Positions 52,101 through 61,410 of a stretch of DNA of 64,000 nucleotides are shown piece after piece. The first letter of the stretch is position 1. Every line of letters starts with the position of its first letter. The stretch is from an uncultured Paracoccaceae bacterium (GTDB lineage Bacteria; Pseudomonadota; Alphaproteobacteria; Rhodobacterales; Rhodobacteraceae), in contig CANKZJ010000001.1 of the NCBI GenBank assembly GCA_947488605.1, positions 682,001 through 746,000 of the forward strand, given 5' to 3'. The notes under the pieces are model-generated. The model was not told where the DNA came from, ran no database searches, and worked only from the letters and a program-made list of their open reading frames with translations. The position numbers and the translations under genes are program-made.

Positions 52101-52705
52101 CGCTGGACCCCAGCAAGCCTTGGGCGGTTGTCTTGTGGAGTTGCCACCAAGGTTGGCCGCATGACGGGCGGATCAGCTTTGAGTGGCGCGACACGACGCG
52201 GTGTTGGCGTGGCAGGTCTCGGCTTCGACCGTCGAAAAGGGATCATCAGCAATGATAAGACTGCCGCAAAGACCGCCCATCCACCCAAAAACCCCGTCCC
52301 GGCAGAGGCAGCACCTGCAGCGCTTATCGGCATCGCGGGGGTAAAGTCCGCCCAAGCCGCGGCAATGGTCGCACGATCCGTCATATGATGAGGCAGCGTG
52401 AGCCTCTCCAATGGTGTTGCTTCGCGCAAGATCATCAAGTTCTCGCTCAATCGCGCATGGCGGGCAAAGGTACGCCGCCACATGGCCTCTTGGCCCGCGA
52501 CCAAGGGGGTTGCCGCCATTTGCTCCAACATCTCTTCGCGGCCCAAACCGTCCGCCAGCGCAGTCTGATCAAAGTCTTTCACTTGCCGTGTCAGCTCGTC
52601 CACCTGCCCGCCGAGGCGTTGTAGGTATTGCTGTGAAAACTCGGGAAATTGGGACAGGCCAGCGGCGCCTGTTAGCCCACCAATCAAACATAGGACCCTG
52701 ATCAT
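52097..52705 (-). CDS. DUF2937 family membrane protein
   Basis: 202 residues from ATG 52703-52705. Seen: IRVLCLIGGLTGAAGLSQFP at the start as a membrane anchor, EFSQQYLQRLGGQVDELTRQ, the DUF2937 signature, and a second hydrophobic segment GGWAVFAAVLSLLMIPFRR near 150, followed by a Pro/Arg-rich tail. It overlaps the ThuA gene by 4 bases. Function unknown. Confidence 0.82.
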   Translation of the reverse strand: MIRVLCLIGGLTGAAGLSQFPEFSQQYLQRLGGQVDELTRQVKDFDQTALADGLGREEMLEQMAATPLVAGQEAMWRRTFARHARLSENLMILREATPLERLTLPHHMTDRATIAAAWADFTPAMPISAAGAASAGTGFLGGWAVFAAVLSLLMIPFRRSKPRPATPTPRRVAPLKADPPVMRPTLVATPQDNRPRLAGVQR

Positions 52706-52808
52706 ATCAGAGCCCCGCATAGGGAAATCATTGTCATCTGCTGCCTCGTGACATTTTGTTTTTTCGCAATGTAGCAGATTTTTGCAGACGTGTTAACGCC
52801 GCTTGCCG

Positions 52809-53381
52809 CTATGCGCGCCCATCCGCGTGGGACCGCAGCCAAGAAATCACATTCTCTGCGTCTTGGTCGGGTGGAAATACGGGATAAAACACCTTTGCGA
52901 TGATCCCATCTTTGGCAATCATCGTCAGGCGTTTGTGCAGATATTTCCCGTCAACCGTGAGGCCCGGCAGGGACAGCGCCTGCCCCAAGGTCTGATCCGC
53001 ATCGGACAAAAGTGCGAAAGGTAAATGCAACCGTGCAGCGGCTTCCATTTGGTAATCCCGCTCTTGTGTTGAAACACCAAAGAGGTGCGCCACACCCCAT
53101 TCGCGCAGTTCAGCATGGTGATCACGGAACGCGCATGATTGTGGCGTGCAGCCACGCGCACCGGGTATTTGGTCCCAGCCATCAGGCAAGTCACGATCAG
53201 GGCGACCCGTCATCGGGTAGATGTAAATAACGCTCAGACCGCGCAGGCTGGAAAGCGTTACTGCCGCACCTTCGGTTGCGGGCAAAGTGACGTTCGGCAG
53301 CGACTTGCCCACTAAATGATCCGCTTTGCCATCATCCGCTGGCGCAGGGATCAGCGACCAGTTGACCTGTGTAAGGCTCAT
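52809..53381 (-). CDS. Peroxiredoxin (AhpC/TSA family, PrxQ-like)
   Basis: 190 residues. Seen: an N-terminal [30 protein letters not shown] near residue 53 and [20 protein letters not shown], with cysteines at 78 and 83 that suit peroxidatic and resolving roles, then [20 protein letters not shown]. It reduces H2O2 or organic peroxides with thioredoxin. The start overlaps the proS stop by 4 bases, so the two are co-translated. Confidence 0.9.
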   Translation of the reverse strand: MSLTQVNWSLIPAPADDGKADHLVGKSLPNVTLPATEGAAVTLSSLRGLSVIYIYPMTGRPDRDLPDGWDQIPGARGCTPQSCAFRDHHAELREWGVAHLFGVSTQERDYQMEAAARLHLPFALLSDADQTLGQALSLPGLTVDGKYLHKRLTMIAKDGIIAKVFYPVFPPDQDAENVISWLRSHADGRA

Positions 53382-54718
53382 GCGATGCCTTCATAGATCT
53401 TGGCGATCTTGGCAACGGCCTCTTCTGGTGGCAGCTCTTCGCTCTCGCCAGTGCGGCGCGACGTCAGCTCAACCACACCGTTCTTCAAACCGCGCGGCCC
53501 AACAGTAATGCGCCACGGCAGCCCGATCATATCCATCGTGCCAAACTTCGCCCCTGCCCGCTCGTCGCGGTCATCGTAAAGCGGCTCCAGGCCCAGCGCT
53601 GTCAGTGACGCATAAAGCGCCTCACACGCAGCATCCGCTGCCTCATCACCAGAGCGCATATTCAAAATGCCACAGTGGAACGGCGTCACACCTTCCGGCC
53701 AAATGATGCCTTTGTCGTCATGACTGGCCTCGATTATCGCGCCCAGCAGACGCGACACACCAATACCGTGGCTGCCCATGTGAACGGGTACTTTGTTGCC
53801 TTGCCCGTCGTCGACCAACGCATCCATACTTTCGGAATACTTCGTGCCAAAGTAAAAAATCTGCCCGACTTCGATGCCCCGCGCCGTGCGTTTGCGCTCG
53901 TCCGGGATTGCCTCAAAAAGTGCTTCGTCGTGCGTTTCGTCAGTGCGCGCATACCGGCTGGTGAATTCCTCCAACACGGCCTGGCAAGCCACTTTGTCAT
54001 CATAATCAATCTGACGGTCGCCGAATTTCAGGTCAGTGATCTCGCTGTCATAGAAAACCTCGCTTTCGCCTGTTTCCGCCAGCACAAGGAACTCGTGCGT
54101 GTCATCGCCACCAATGGGGCCACTGTCGGCGCGCATTGGAATAGCTTGCAGGCCCATGCGTTCATAGGTGCGTAAATAGCTCACCAAATGACGGTTGTAT
54201 GCGTGCAGCGCGTCCTCTTTGGTCAGGTCAAAGTTATAACCGTCTTTCATATAGAATTCGCGGCCGCGCATCACGCCAAAACGCGGACGCACTTCATCGC
54301 GGAATTTCCATTGGATCTGGTAAAGCGTCAGCGGCAGGTCTTTGTAGCTGTTCACATGGGCGCGGAAAATGTCTGTGACCAACTCCTCCGCGGTTGGCGT
54401 GAACAACATATCGCGCCCGCCACGGTCTTTGATGCGCAGCATTTCTTCGCCATATGCGTCATAGCGGCCACTTTCGCGCCACAGATCAGCGGACTGAATG
54501 GTCGGCATCTGGATGGCGATGTGTCCCGCGCGCGCCTGCTCTTCATGGACGATGTCTTCGATCTTGCGCAGCACCTTGAAACCCAGAGGCAGCCATGAAT
54601 AGATCCCGGCAGAGGCCTGTTTGATCATGCCAGCCTGCAACATATAGCGGTGGCTGACGATCTGCGCCTCGCGAGGCGTTTCTTTGAGAACGGGCAGGAA
54701 ATAGCGGCTCATGCGCAT
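53378..54718 (-). CDS. proS: Prolyl-tRNA synthetase
   Basis: 446 residues, the short alphaproteobacterial form without the INS editing domain. Charges tRNA-Pro. Seen: [20 protein letters not shown] at the start, [20 protein letters not shown] near 70, motif 2 [20 protein letters not shown] near 130, and the C-terminal anticodon domain. The ATG at 54718 is preferred (MRMSRYF as in relatives). Upstream of the peroxiredoxin gene in one unit. Confidence 0.95.
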   Translation of the reverse strand: MRMSRYFLPVLKETPREAQIVSHRYMLQAGMIKQASAGIYSWLPLGFKVLRKIEDIVHEEQARAGHIAIQMPTIQSADLWRESGRYDAYGEEMLRIKDRGGRDMLFTPTAEELVTDIFRAHVNSYKDLPLTLYQIQWKFRDEVRPRFGVMRGREFYMKDGYNFDLTKEDALHAYNRHLVSYLRTYERMGLQAIPMRADSGPIGGDDTHEFLVLAETGESEVFYDSEITDLKFGDRQIDYDDKVACQAVLEEFTSRYARTDETHDEALFEAIPDERKRTARGIEVGQIFYFGTKYSESMDALVDDGQGNKVPVHMGSHGIGVSRLLGAIIEASHDDKGIIWPEGVTPFHCGILNMRSGDEAADAACEALYASLTALGLEPLYDDRDERAGAKFGTMDMIGLPWRITVGPRGLKNGVVELTSRRTGESEELPPEEAVAKIAKIYEGIA

Positions 54719-54875
54719 AGGTGTGACCTTCTTGGATTTGAGTATTGTGCAACGGTGTAAGCATCACCGCACGCCCTCGCAAGCGCTGACATCACAGATC
54801 TGCGAGTGTGGCGAATAATACCGCCGGTTCATGCGTAGACCCTGTATTATGAACCCCGACCAAAGGATCACGCCC

Positions 54876-55463
54876 ATGCACCGCCTCTTGTATCTTATCA
54901 CCACGTTTCTCTTGATCATGCCGTTCGCTGCTTTTGCAGCCCCCGTCAGCTATGATTTGCAAAAAGATCGCTCCGAAGTGGGCTTTGTTTACACGCTTGC
55001 AGGTGCGGATAATCGCGGCACGATGCCTGTCGTCAACGCGGATATCGCGATTGATTTCCAGCAGTTCAGCGCATCATCAGTTGACGTGTCCGTCGATGTG
55101 TCTGGTGCGAGAACCGGTTTGGTTTTTGCCACAGAGGCGTTGAAAGCCAAAAGCGTTTTGGATGCTGGCAACCACCCGACTGTGCGGTTTCAATCAACGG
55201 CAATCCGCGCCAGAGACCCGCGTAACCTCTCCGCCGGCGGCGAGATTGATGGCTTGCTCACAATCCGCGGTGTGACCCGGCCTGTGACACTGAACGCTGC
55301 CGTCTTTCGCCAGCAAGGTACGGCAGAGGGCGATCTCAGCCAGCTTAGCTTTCGGATCAGCGGTGCGGTCAGCCGTGCGGCCTTTGGTGCGATTGGCTAC
55401 AGCGATATTGTCCAAGACATGATCCAGCTTGATATTGCAGCACGGGTGATCCGGGCGGAGTAA
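54876..55463 (+). CDS. YceI family periplasmic protein
   Basis: 195 residues from ATG 54876, with AAAGGAT upstream. Seen: a signal peptide (MHRLLYLITTFLLIMPFAAFAA), PVSYDLQKDRSEVGFVYTLA, then SVLDAGNHPTVRFQSTAIRA near 107 and GLLTIRGVTRPVTLNAAVF near 145, the YceI lipocalin-like landmarks. Family members bind isoprenoids or polyisoprenoid quinones. The longer upstream frame has no ribosome site. Followed by the permease gene. Confidence 0.9.
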   Translation: MHRLLYLITTFLLIMPFAAFAAPVSYDLQKDRSEVGFVYTLAGADNRGTMPVVNADIAIDFQQFSASSVDVSVDVSGARTGLVFATEALKAKSVLDAGNHPTVRFQSTAIRARDPRNLSAGGEIDGLLTIRGVTRPVTLNAAVFRQQGTAEGDLSQLSFRISGAVSRAAFGAIGYSDIVQDMIQLDIAARVIRAE

Positions 55464-55533
55464 TTTGCCACCTGCCCTTGCACCGCGTTGGCGCATACCG
55501 CATCTATGACCGTAAGCAATTACGGGATAAGAC

Positions 55534-56637
55534 ATGGCACTTCCTGTCGGACAACAAGCGAAATACTGGGGCATCGCAACAGCGGTATTCTTGCTGGCAT
55601 TGTGGTTTCTGGGCGATGTCATCTTGCCGTTCGTCTTGGGCGGCGCGATTGCTTATTGCCTTGATCCCATCGCGGATAGGCTGGAACGCGCAGGTTGTTC
55701 GCGCATGGCCGCGGTCGCGATCATCACTTTGGTCACGATCTTTATCTTCGTTCTTTTGATTCTTTTGGTCATTCCGACACTCGTCCAGCAAACCTCGTCC
55801 TTGATCAACACAGCACCAGAGCTGTTTGACCGTCTGCGCAACGGCCTGACCGACCGTTTCCCCCAGCTGATGGACAATCAAAGTGCCGCGTATCAACAGC
55901 TTTTGGCGATTGGTGAAACGATCCAGTCAAAGGGTGGTGAATTGGTGAATGGCATCCTAAGTTCCGCGCTTGGCCTGATCAATATCCTTGTCTTGCTGGT
56001 CATCGTTCCGGTTGTTGCGATCTATATGCTGCTGGACTGGGATAACATGACAGCAAAAATCGATGAGATGTTGCCACGTGATCATGCCGAAACTATCCGG
56101 ATGCTGGCACGCGACATAGACGCGACATTGGCCTCTTTTATACGTGGGCAAGGGACTGTCTGCCTGATCTTGGGCAGCTATTATGCAATAGCCCTGATGA
56201 TTGCAGGTCTAAATTTTGGGCTGATCGTTGGCTTCATTGCGGGATTGATCACATTCATTCCTTACGTTGGTGCATTGGTCGGTGGTGTCTTGGCCGTAGG
56301 TCTGGCGCTGTTTCAATTTTGGGGATCCGTCGAAGTTGCTGACGGTGAAACCGTTTCTTATGTCACCAACTGGCTGCGGATCGGAATCGTCGCCGCCATC
56401 TTCGGATTGGGACAATTCCTTGAGGGAAATATCCTGACACCGAAATTGGTGGGCGGATCAGTTGGCCTGCATCCCGTTTGGCTGCTCTTTGCTCTATCCG
56501 TCTTTGGATCTCTCTTTGGCTTCGTTGGGATGCTCGTCGCTGTCCCGATTGCTGCGATCATTGGTGTTGTCGCGCGCTGGGGGCTTGAGCAATACAAAAG
56601 CAGCCTGCTCTATCGTGGGCAGTCCGAGGGCGACTGA
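55534..56637 (+). CDS. AI-2E family (TqsA/PerM-type) membrane protein
   Basis: 367 residues with about eight hydrophobic segments. Seen: GDVILPFVLGGAIAYCLDPI near residue 30 and SRMAAVAIITLVTIFIFVLL near 55, then a cytoplasmic middle and GFIAGLITFIPYVGALVGG near 235, the family signature, and LGQFLEGNILTPKLVGGSVG near 290. Export of autoinducer-2 has been reported for one member but not for most. The next gene begins right after its stop. Confidence 0.9.
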   Translation: MALPVGQQAKYWGIATAVFLLALWFLGDVILPFVLGGAIAYCLDPIADRLERAGCSRMAAVAIITLVTIFIFVLLILLVIPTLVQQTSSLINTAPELFDRLRNGLTDRFPQLMDNQSAAYQQLLAIGETIQSKGGELVNGILSSALGLINILVLLVIVPVVAIYMLLDWDNMTAKIDEMLPRDHAETIRMLARDIDATLASFIRGQGTVCLILGSYYAIALMIAGLNFGLIVGFIAGLITFIPYVGALVGGVLAVGLALFQFWGSVEVADGETVSYVTNWLRIGIVAAIFGLGQFLEGNILTPKLVGGSVGLHPVWLLFALSVFGSLFGFVGMLVAVPIAAIIGVVARWGLEQYKSSLLYRGQSEGD

Positions 56638-57297
56638 ATGGCTGACCAGCTTGCATTCGACTGGCCAACAGGTGTCGCGCTGGGGCCGGATGACTTTTTC
56701 GTCTCACAGGCGAATGAGCAAGCGTTTGCGATGCTCAGCTCACCTCAGGCATGGCCCGAGCGCAAATTGGCCCTTGTTGGGCCTCAGGGATCCGGCAAAA
56801 GCCATCTCGCCCGCGTGTTTCAGGCCCAAACGGAAGCTGCGCTTTTTAATGCGACCAACTTGCCTGACATGTCCGACAACAGGTCAGACACAGTCATTCT
56901 TGAAGATATGGATAGACTGCCGCAAGGCGCTGAAGAGGCTGTTTTCCATCTCCACAACAACTTGCGTGCCGCTGGCGGAACTCTTTTGCTAACGGCAAAA
57001 ACCGCGCCCAGCCTTTGGCGCATCGCTCTTCCCGATCTCGCAAGCCGTATGCAGGCCACAACTGTTGTCGAGATCACAAATCCAGACGATGCGCTGCTGT
57101 CGGCGTTGATCATGAAGCATTTCGCGGACCGACAGATCAACCCAAAGCCCGCTTTGGTCAAATACCTGAGCACACGGATTGAACGGTCATTTGCGGCAGC
57201 GGCTGACATTGTGGCACGTCTGGATGCCGCAGCATTGTCGCAACAACGCAAGATCAATGAAAAGCTGGCGGCGCAGTTGCTGGACAACCCGGACTGA
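56638..57297 (+). CDS. hdaA: DnaA-like initiation regulator (HdaA/Hda-type)
   Basis: 219 residues. Seen: the AAA+ P-loop LALVGPQGSGKSHLARVF near residue 44, Walker B TVILEDMDRLPQ near 85, sensor 1 LLTAKTAP near 115 and PDLASRMQATTVVEI near 131. It lacks the DnaA DNA-binding domain. In alphaproteobacteria HdaA stimulates ATP hydrolysis by DnaA with the clamp. An N-terminal QLAFDWP is a typical clamp-binding motif. Starts right after the AI-2E gene. Confidence 0.92.
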   Translation: MADQLAFDWPTGVALGPDDFFVSQANEQAFAMLSSPQAWPERKLALVGPQGSGKSHLARVFQAQTEAALFNATNLPDMSDNRSDTVILEDMDRLPQGAEEAVFHLHNNLRAAGGTLLLTAKTAPSLWRIALPDLASRMQATTVVEITNPDDALLSALIMKHFADRQINPKPALVKYLSTRIERSFAAAADIVARLDAAALSQQRKINEKLAAQLLDNPD

Positions 57298-57347
57298 CGT
57301 AGCGATACTTGTTACACAACCGCAACAAAGGCGGTGCAAAAGGCCCC

Positions 57348-59516
57348 ATGACGAATGCTGATTTTCTAGAAGGGGACTATCCGTCCCCCACGTCGCTCGA
57401 TGTTGATCTGAGCTCACCCGCGCGTTTTGTAAACCGCGAGCTGAGTTGGCTCAGCTTCAACTGGCGTGTGCTGGAAGAAGCCGAAAACCCGCGCGTGCCG
57501 CTGCTGGAACGGCTGCGGTTCCTATCGATCTCGGCCACCAATCTTGATGAGTTCTACACCGTGCGTGTTGCTGGCCTGCGCGAGTTGGCAAATGAAGGCA
57601 ACACGACCCCCGGTCTTGATGGCATGACCCCTGCCGAGCAATTGGTGGTGATTGATACCGATGCGCGCGCGCTGATGACCCGGCAACAAACGGTATTCAC
57701 CGAGTTGCATGCCGAGATGGCCAAAGAAGATATTCAGATCCTGACGCGCGATGACCTCAGCGACGCGGATATCGCCTATCTCGAAGATGTCTTTATCGAT
57801 CAAGTTTTTCCGGTGCTGTCCCCCCTTGCGATTGACCCTGCACACCCCTTCCCGTTTTTGCCAAACGAAGGGTTTGCACTGGCCCTGCAACTTGAGCGCC
57901 CAAGCGATAAACGCCAGCTTCGGTCATTGTTGCCCGTGCCTGCCCAGATTGATCGCTTTGTCGCTGTGCCATCAGAGACTGGCCATCGGTTCTTACCTTT
58001 GGAAGAACTGCTGCTGTTGAACATCACGCGGTTGTTCCCCGGCTATAAGACCAAAGGTAATTGCGCCTTCAAAGTTTTGCGCGACAGCGATCTGGAACTC
58101 GAAGACGAAGCCGAAGACCTTGTACGCGAGTTTGAGACCGCGTTGAAACGTCGCCGTCGGGGCGAAGTTGTCCGTCTGAAACTGTCGGCAGGTGCGCCCA
58201 ATGCGCTGAAATCAATGATCATGTCCGAATTGCACGTCACCGAAGAGACGGTCGTCGAAGTTGACGGTTTGATCGGTATCGCTGATCTGGGCGAATTGGT
58301 TCTGGACGACCGTCCTGATCTGCTCTGGCCGCCATTCTCGCCGCGCATTCCTGAACGTGTGCAGGATCATGATGGCGACATGTTCGCCGCGATCCGCCAA
58401 AAGGATATGCTGCTTCACCACCCCTACGAGACTTTCGACATGGTTGTGCGGTTCCTGAAGCAAGCCGCACAGGACCCAAATGTCGTGGCGATCAAACAAA
58501 CACTTTATCGCACATCAAAGCGGTCACCTATCGTCGAGGCCTTGTGTGAAGCCGCCGAAGACGGCAAATCTGTTACGGCATTGGTCGAACTCAAAGCACG
58601 CTTTGACGAGGCCGCGAACATTCGCCAATCGCGTCGTCTGGAACGGTCAGGCGCGCATGTGGTGTATGGCTTTCTAAACTATAAAACCCACGCCAAGATC
58701 AGCACTGTAGTCCGGCGCGAGGGTGATAAACTGGTGACCTACACCCACTTTGGCACCGGTAACTACCATCCTATTACGGCGAGGATTTATACGGATCTGA
58801 GTTTTTTCACTTGCGACGCGAAGTTGGGCCGCGATGCAACCAAAGTGTTCAACTATCTGTCGGGCTATGCACAGCCGGAAGGGTTAGAGAACCTTGCGAT
58901 CTCGCCCATTTCACTCAAGGAAACGCTGTTAGATCAAATCGCATCTGAAGCAAAAAATGCACAGGCCGGCAAACCTGCGATGATCTGGGCCAAGATGAAT
59001 TCGCTGATCGACAGCGATGTGATTGATGCGCTTTATGCCGCCAGCCAAGCGGGCGTGAAGGTCAGCCTTGTTATTCGCGGTATCTGCGGCCTGCGCCCGG
59101 GCGTGAAGGACTTGTCAGAAAATATTCGCGTCAAATCTGTCGTGGGTCGGTTCTTGGAGCACTCGCGGATCGTCTGTTTTGGCAATGGAAACGCGCTGCC
59201 TTCCAAAAAGGCAAAGGTCTATATCAGCTCCGCCGATTGGATGGGGCGCAACCTGAACCGCCGCGTCGAGACGCTGGTTGAGATTAAGAACGCAACCGTC
59301 AAAGCACAAATTGTTGGACAGGTAATGGCCGCCAACATGGCAGACATCGCACAAAGCTGGGTCATGGCGGCAGATGGAAGTTTCACGCGCGCCACATTTG
59401 AGGAAGGTACATTCGCTTTCAACTGCCACAGGTTCTTTATGGAAAACCCTTCTCTGTCGGGCCGTGGTTCGGCGGGTGCATCTGACGTCCCACAGTTGAC
59501 GCATACCGATGATTGA
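57348..59516 (+). CDS. ppk1: Polyphosphate kinase 1
   Basis: 722 residues from ATG 57348. Makes polyphosphate from ATP. Seen: SPARFVNRELSWLSFNWRVL near 20 and LSISATNLDEFYTVRVAGL near 58 (N domain), PLAIDPAHPFPFLPNEGFAL near 157, LLHHPYETFDMVVRFLKQ near 353, and the catalytic histidine region VTYTHFGTGNYHPITARIY near 470. Full length. Downstream of hdaA; ppx follows by 37 bases, a typical pair. Confidence 0.96.
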   Translation: MTNADFLEGDYPSPTSLDVDLSSPARFVNRELSWLSFNWRVLEEAENPRVPLLERLRFLSISATNLDEFYTVRVAGLRELANEGNTTPGLDGMTPAEQLVVIDTDARALMTRQQTVFTELHAEMAKEDIQILTRDDLSDADIAYLEDVFIDQVFPVLSPLAIDPAHPFPFLPNEGFALALQLERPSDKRQLRSLLPVPAQIDRFVAVPSETGHRFLPLEELLLLNITRLFPGYKTKGNCAFKVLRDSDLELEDEAEDLVREFETALKRRRRGEVVRLKLSAGAPNALKSMIMSELHVTEETVVEVDGLIGIADLGELVLDDRPDLLWPPFSPRIPERVQDHDGDMFAAIRQKDMLLHHPYETFDMVVRFLKQAAQDPNVVAIKQTLYRTSKRSPIVEALCEAAEDGKSVTALVELKARFDEAANIRQSRRLERSGAHVVYGFLNYKTHAKISTVVRREGDKLVTYTHFGTGNYHPITARIYTDLSFFTCDAKLGRDATKVFNYLSGYAQPEGLENLAISPISLKETLLDQIASEAKNAQAGKPAMIWAKMNSLIDSDVIDALYAASQAGVKVSLVIRGICGLRPGVKDLSENIRVKSVVGRFLEHSRIVCFGNGNALPSKKAKVYISSADWMGRNLNRRVETLVEIKNATVKAQIVGQVMAANMADIAQSWVMAADGSFTRATFEEGTFAFNCHRFFMENPSLSGRGSAGASDVPQLTHTDD

Positions 59517-59553
59517 TTGATACGTTCTGCGGGGATGATGACCGGGGACTTCA

Positions 59554-61101
59554 ATGACGCAAGCTCAAGACGTGGAGACCATTGATTGGGGGCCGTTTGG
59601 CCGTCCATTGTTCGAAGATGCTGCAGCAAAGGGTCTAAGCCGCGTTGGCGTGATTGATGTGGGCTCAAACTCGGTCCGTTTGGTTGTGTTTGATGGTGCT
59701 GCACGTTCACCCGCTTATTTCTACAATGAAAAGATCATGTGTGCCTTGGGTGCTGGTCTGTCCCAAACCGGACATCTTAGCCCGGAGGGCCGCAAGCGTG
59801 CAGTCTCGGCGATCCGCAGATTTGCCGCACTTGCCGAAGGGATGGGCATCCCGCCCCTGACAGCGGTGGCAACGGCTGCTGTGCGCGAGGCATCTGATGG
59901 TCCATCATTCCGCGAAGAAGTCCTGCGCGAAACTGGGGTAAAGCTGTGGGTCATCGACGGTAAAGAAGAAGCACGACTTTCCGCACAAGGCGTCTTGCTG
60001 GGATGGCCGGGCAGCTATGGCCTTGTCTGTGACATCGGTGGGTCATCAATGGAGCTCGCTGACCTCGCAGAAGGACGGGTTGGGCGGCGTGTCACCTCCG
60101 CACTAGGCCCATTGAAGCTACGCGAAATCAAAGGCGGCAAAAAAGCGATCAAAGCTTACGTACGCGACGTCATGGAACAGCTGCATGCTGACATGGGCGG
60201 CGAAACAGGGATGCGTCTGTTCCTTGTTGGCGGCTCATGGCGTGCGATTGCCCGCGTTGATATGGAGCGCCGCAATTACCCACTGACCGTTTTACATGAA
60301 TACCGTATGTCATCGCGACAGATTTCCAAGACGGCTGAATATATCCGCAAATCGGACCTGCAAGACTTGCGCGGTCGCTGCAATATCTCTGACAGCCGCA
60401 TGTCATTGGTGCCCTACGCATCGATTGCCCTAAAAGAGCTGATGCGGACATTTAGGCCAAAGGACGTGGCCATTTCATCCTACGGTATCCGTGAAGGGAT
60501 GCTCTATGAGCAAATGCCACGCGAGTTGCGCGAACGCGACCCACTGGTCGAAGCCTGCCGTTTTGTCGAGGCGAAGGATGCACGCCTACCCGGCTTTGGG
60601 CGCATTCTATATGATTTCATTAAGCCATTGTTTCCGCGTGCAAATTGGCAACGCAAACGGATCATCAAAGCGGCTTGTCTGCTGCATGACGTCAGTTGGC
60701 GCGCGCATCCTGACTACCGCGCCGAGGTCACATTTGATAACGCGACACGCGCCAACCTTGGTGGACTGAAGCATTATGAGCGGGTTCTCTTAGGACTGGC
60801 CTTAATGAACCGCTACACCAGCAAGACTGCAAATTCACGTTTCGATCCCCTGTTTGCAATGCTGGACGACAGCCAGATCAAAGAAGCGGAAGTACTGGGC
60901 AAAGCGATGCGTTTGGGCGCGATGCTTTGGCTTACGGCGCAAGAAGATCCTGGGTCACTTAAATGGAAACCGAAAACCCGCGAGCTGACACTAAGGTTAA
61001 CGGAACATGCCCGCCCACTCTTTGGTGAAGTCGCCGAGGTACGGTTTGCTGCCCTCGTGTCTGCGATGAACGCCACTGGCGATGTTCAATTTACCAAGTA
61101 A
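59554..61101 (+). CDS. ppx: Exopolyphosphatase/GppA-type phosphatase
   Basis: 515 residues. Hydrolyses polyphosphate or pppGpp. Seen: the ASKHA phosphate-1 motif RVGVIDVGSNSVRLVVFDG near residue 30, the catalytic-Glu region KEEARLSAQGV near 135 and phosphate-2 VCDIGGSSMELADLAEG near 155, then a C-terminal HD-like helical domain with AACLLHDVSWRAHP near 375. Longer than short Ppx forms, as usual in alphaproteobacteria. Together with ppk it sets polyphosphate turnover. Confidence 0.92.
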   Translation: MTQAQDVETIDWGPFGRPLFEDAAAKGLSRVGVIDVGSNSVRLVVFDGAARSPAYFYNEKIMCALGAGLSQTGHLSPEGRKRAVSAIRRFAALAEGMGIPPLTAVATAAVREASDGPSFREEVLRETGVKLWVIDGKEEARLSAQGVLLGWPGSYGLVCDIGGSSMELADLAEGRVGRRVTSALGPLKLREIKGGKKAIKAYVRDVMEQLHADMGGETGMRLFLVGGSWRAIARVDMERRNYPLTVLHEYRMSSRQISKTAEYIRKSDLQDLRGRCNISDSRMSLVPYASIALKELMRTFRPKDVAISSYGIREGMLYEQMPRELRERDPLVEACRFVEAKDARLPGFGRILYDFIKPLFPRANWQRKRIIKAACLLHDVSWRAHPDYRAEVTFDNATRANLGGLKHYERVLLGLALMNRYTSKTANSRFDPLFAMLDDSQIKEAEVLGKAMRLGAMLWLTAQEDPGSLKWKPKTRELTLRLTEHARPLFGEVAEVRFAALVSAMNATGDVQFTK

Positions 61102-61410
61102 TTGTGTTGGTCTCACGAGAAAGCACCGGGAATCAAAACTAGCTCTTACGGCAGTTTCCGCGAAAGCTTGATTTCTCGTTTGATGAACTTCGACTTCAGA
61201 AGTGAAACAATGATATTTTCCGTGCAGGATTGTCTTCAAAAAATGACCTATAAACTACAGAAAATTAAACTGAAGATTAACAAACCTCTTTCTGACACCT
61301 AAATGTCGGCTTTTTGCCACATTTCAACGCTTCTAGAGTGGCAGTGGGGTCAAAATGGATTACAACGGTCCCAGTACGTTATGTGAGCCTGCGTGTTTAG
61401 GGGATTGTCA
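61102..61410. other. 309-base intergenic region after ppx
   Basis: No convincing gene; a 40-residue AT-rich frame ending at 61302 lacks a ribosome site. ACGAGAAA (61115-61122) and TTTCTCGT (61172-61179) could form a long stem. The PP2C promoter should lie in the right part. Confidence 0.5.

Noticed and set aside
61102..61302. Short frame after ppx
   Set aside because: No ribosome site, starts directly at the ppx stop, AT-rich random-like product.
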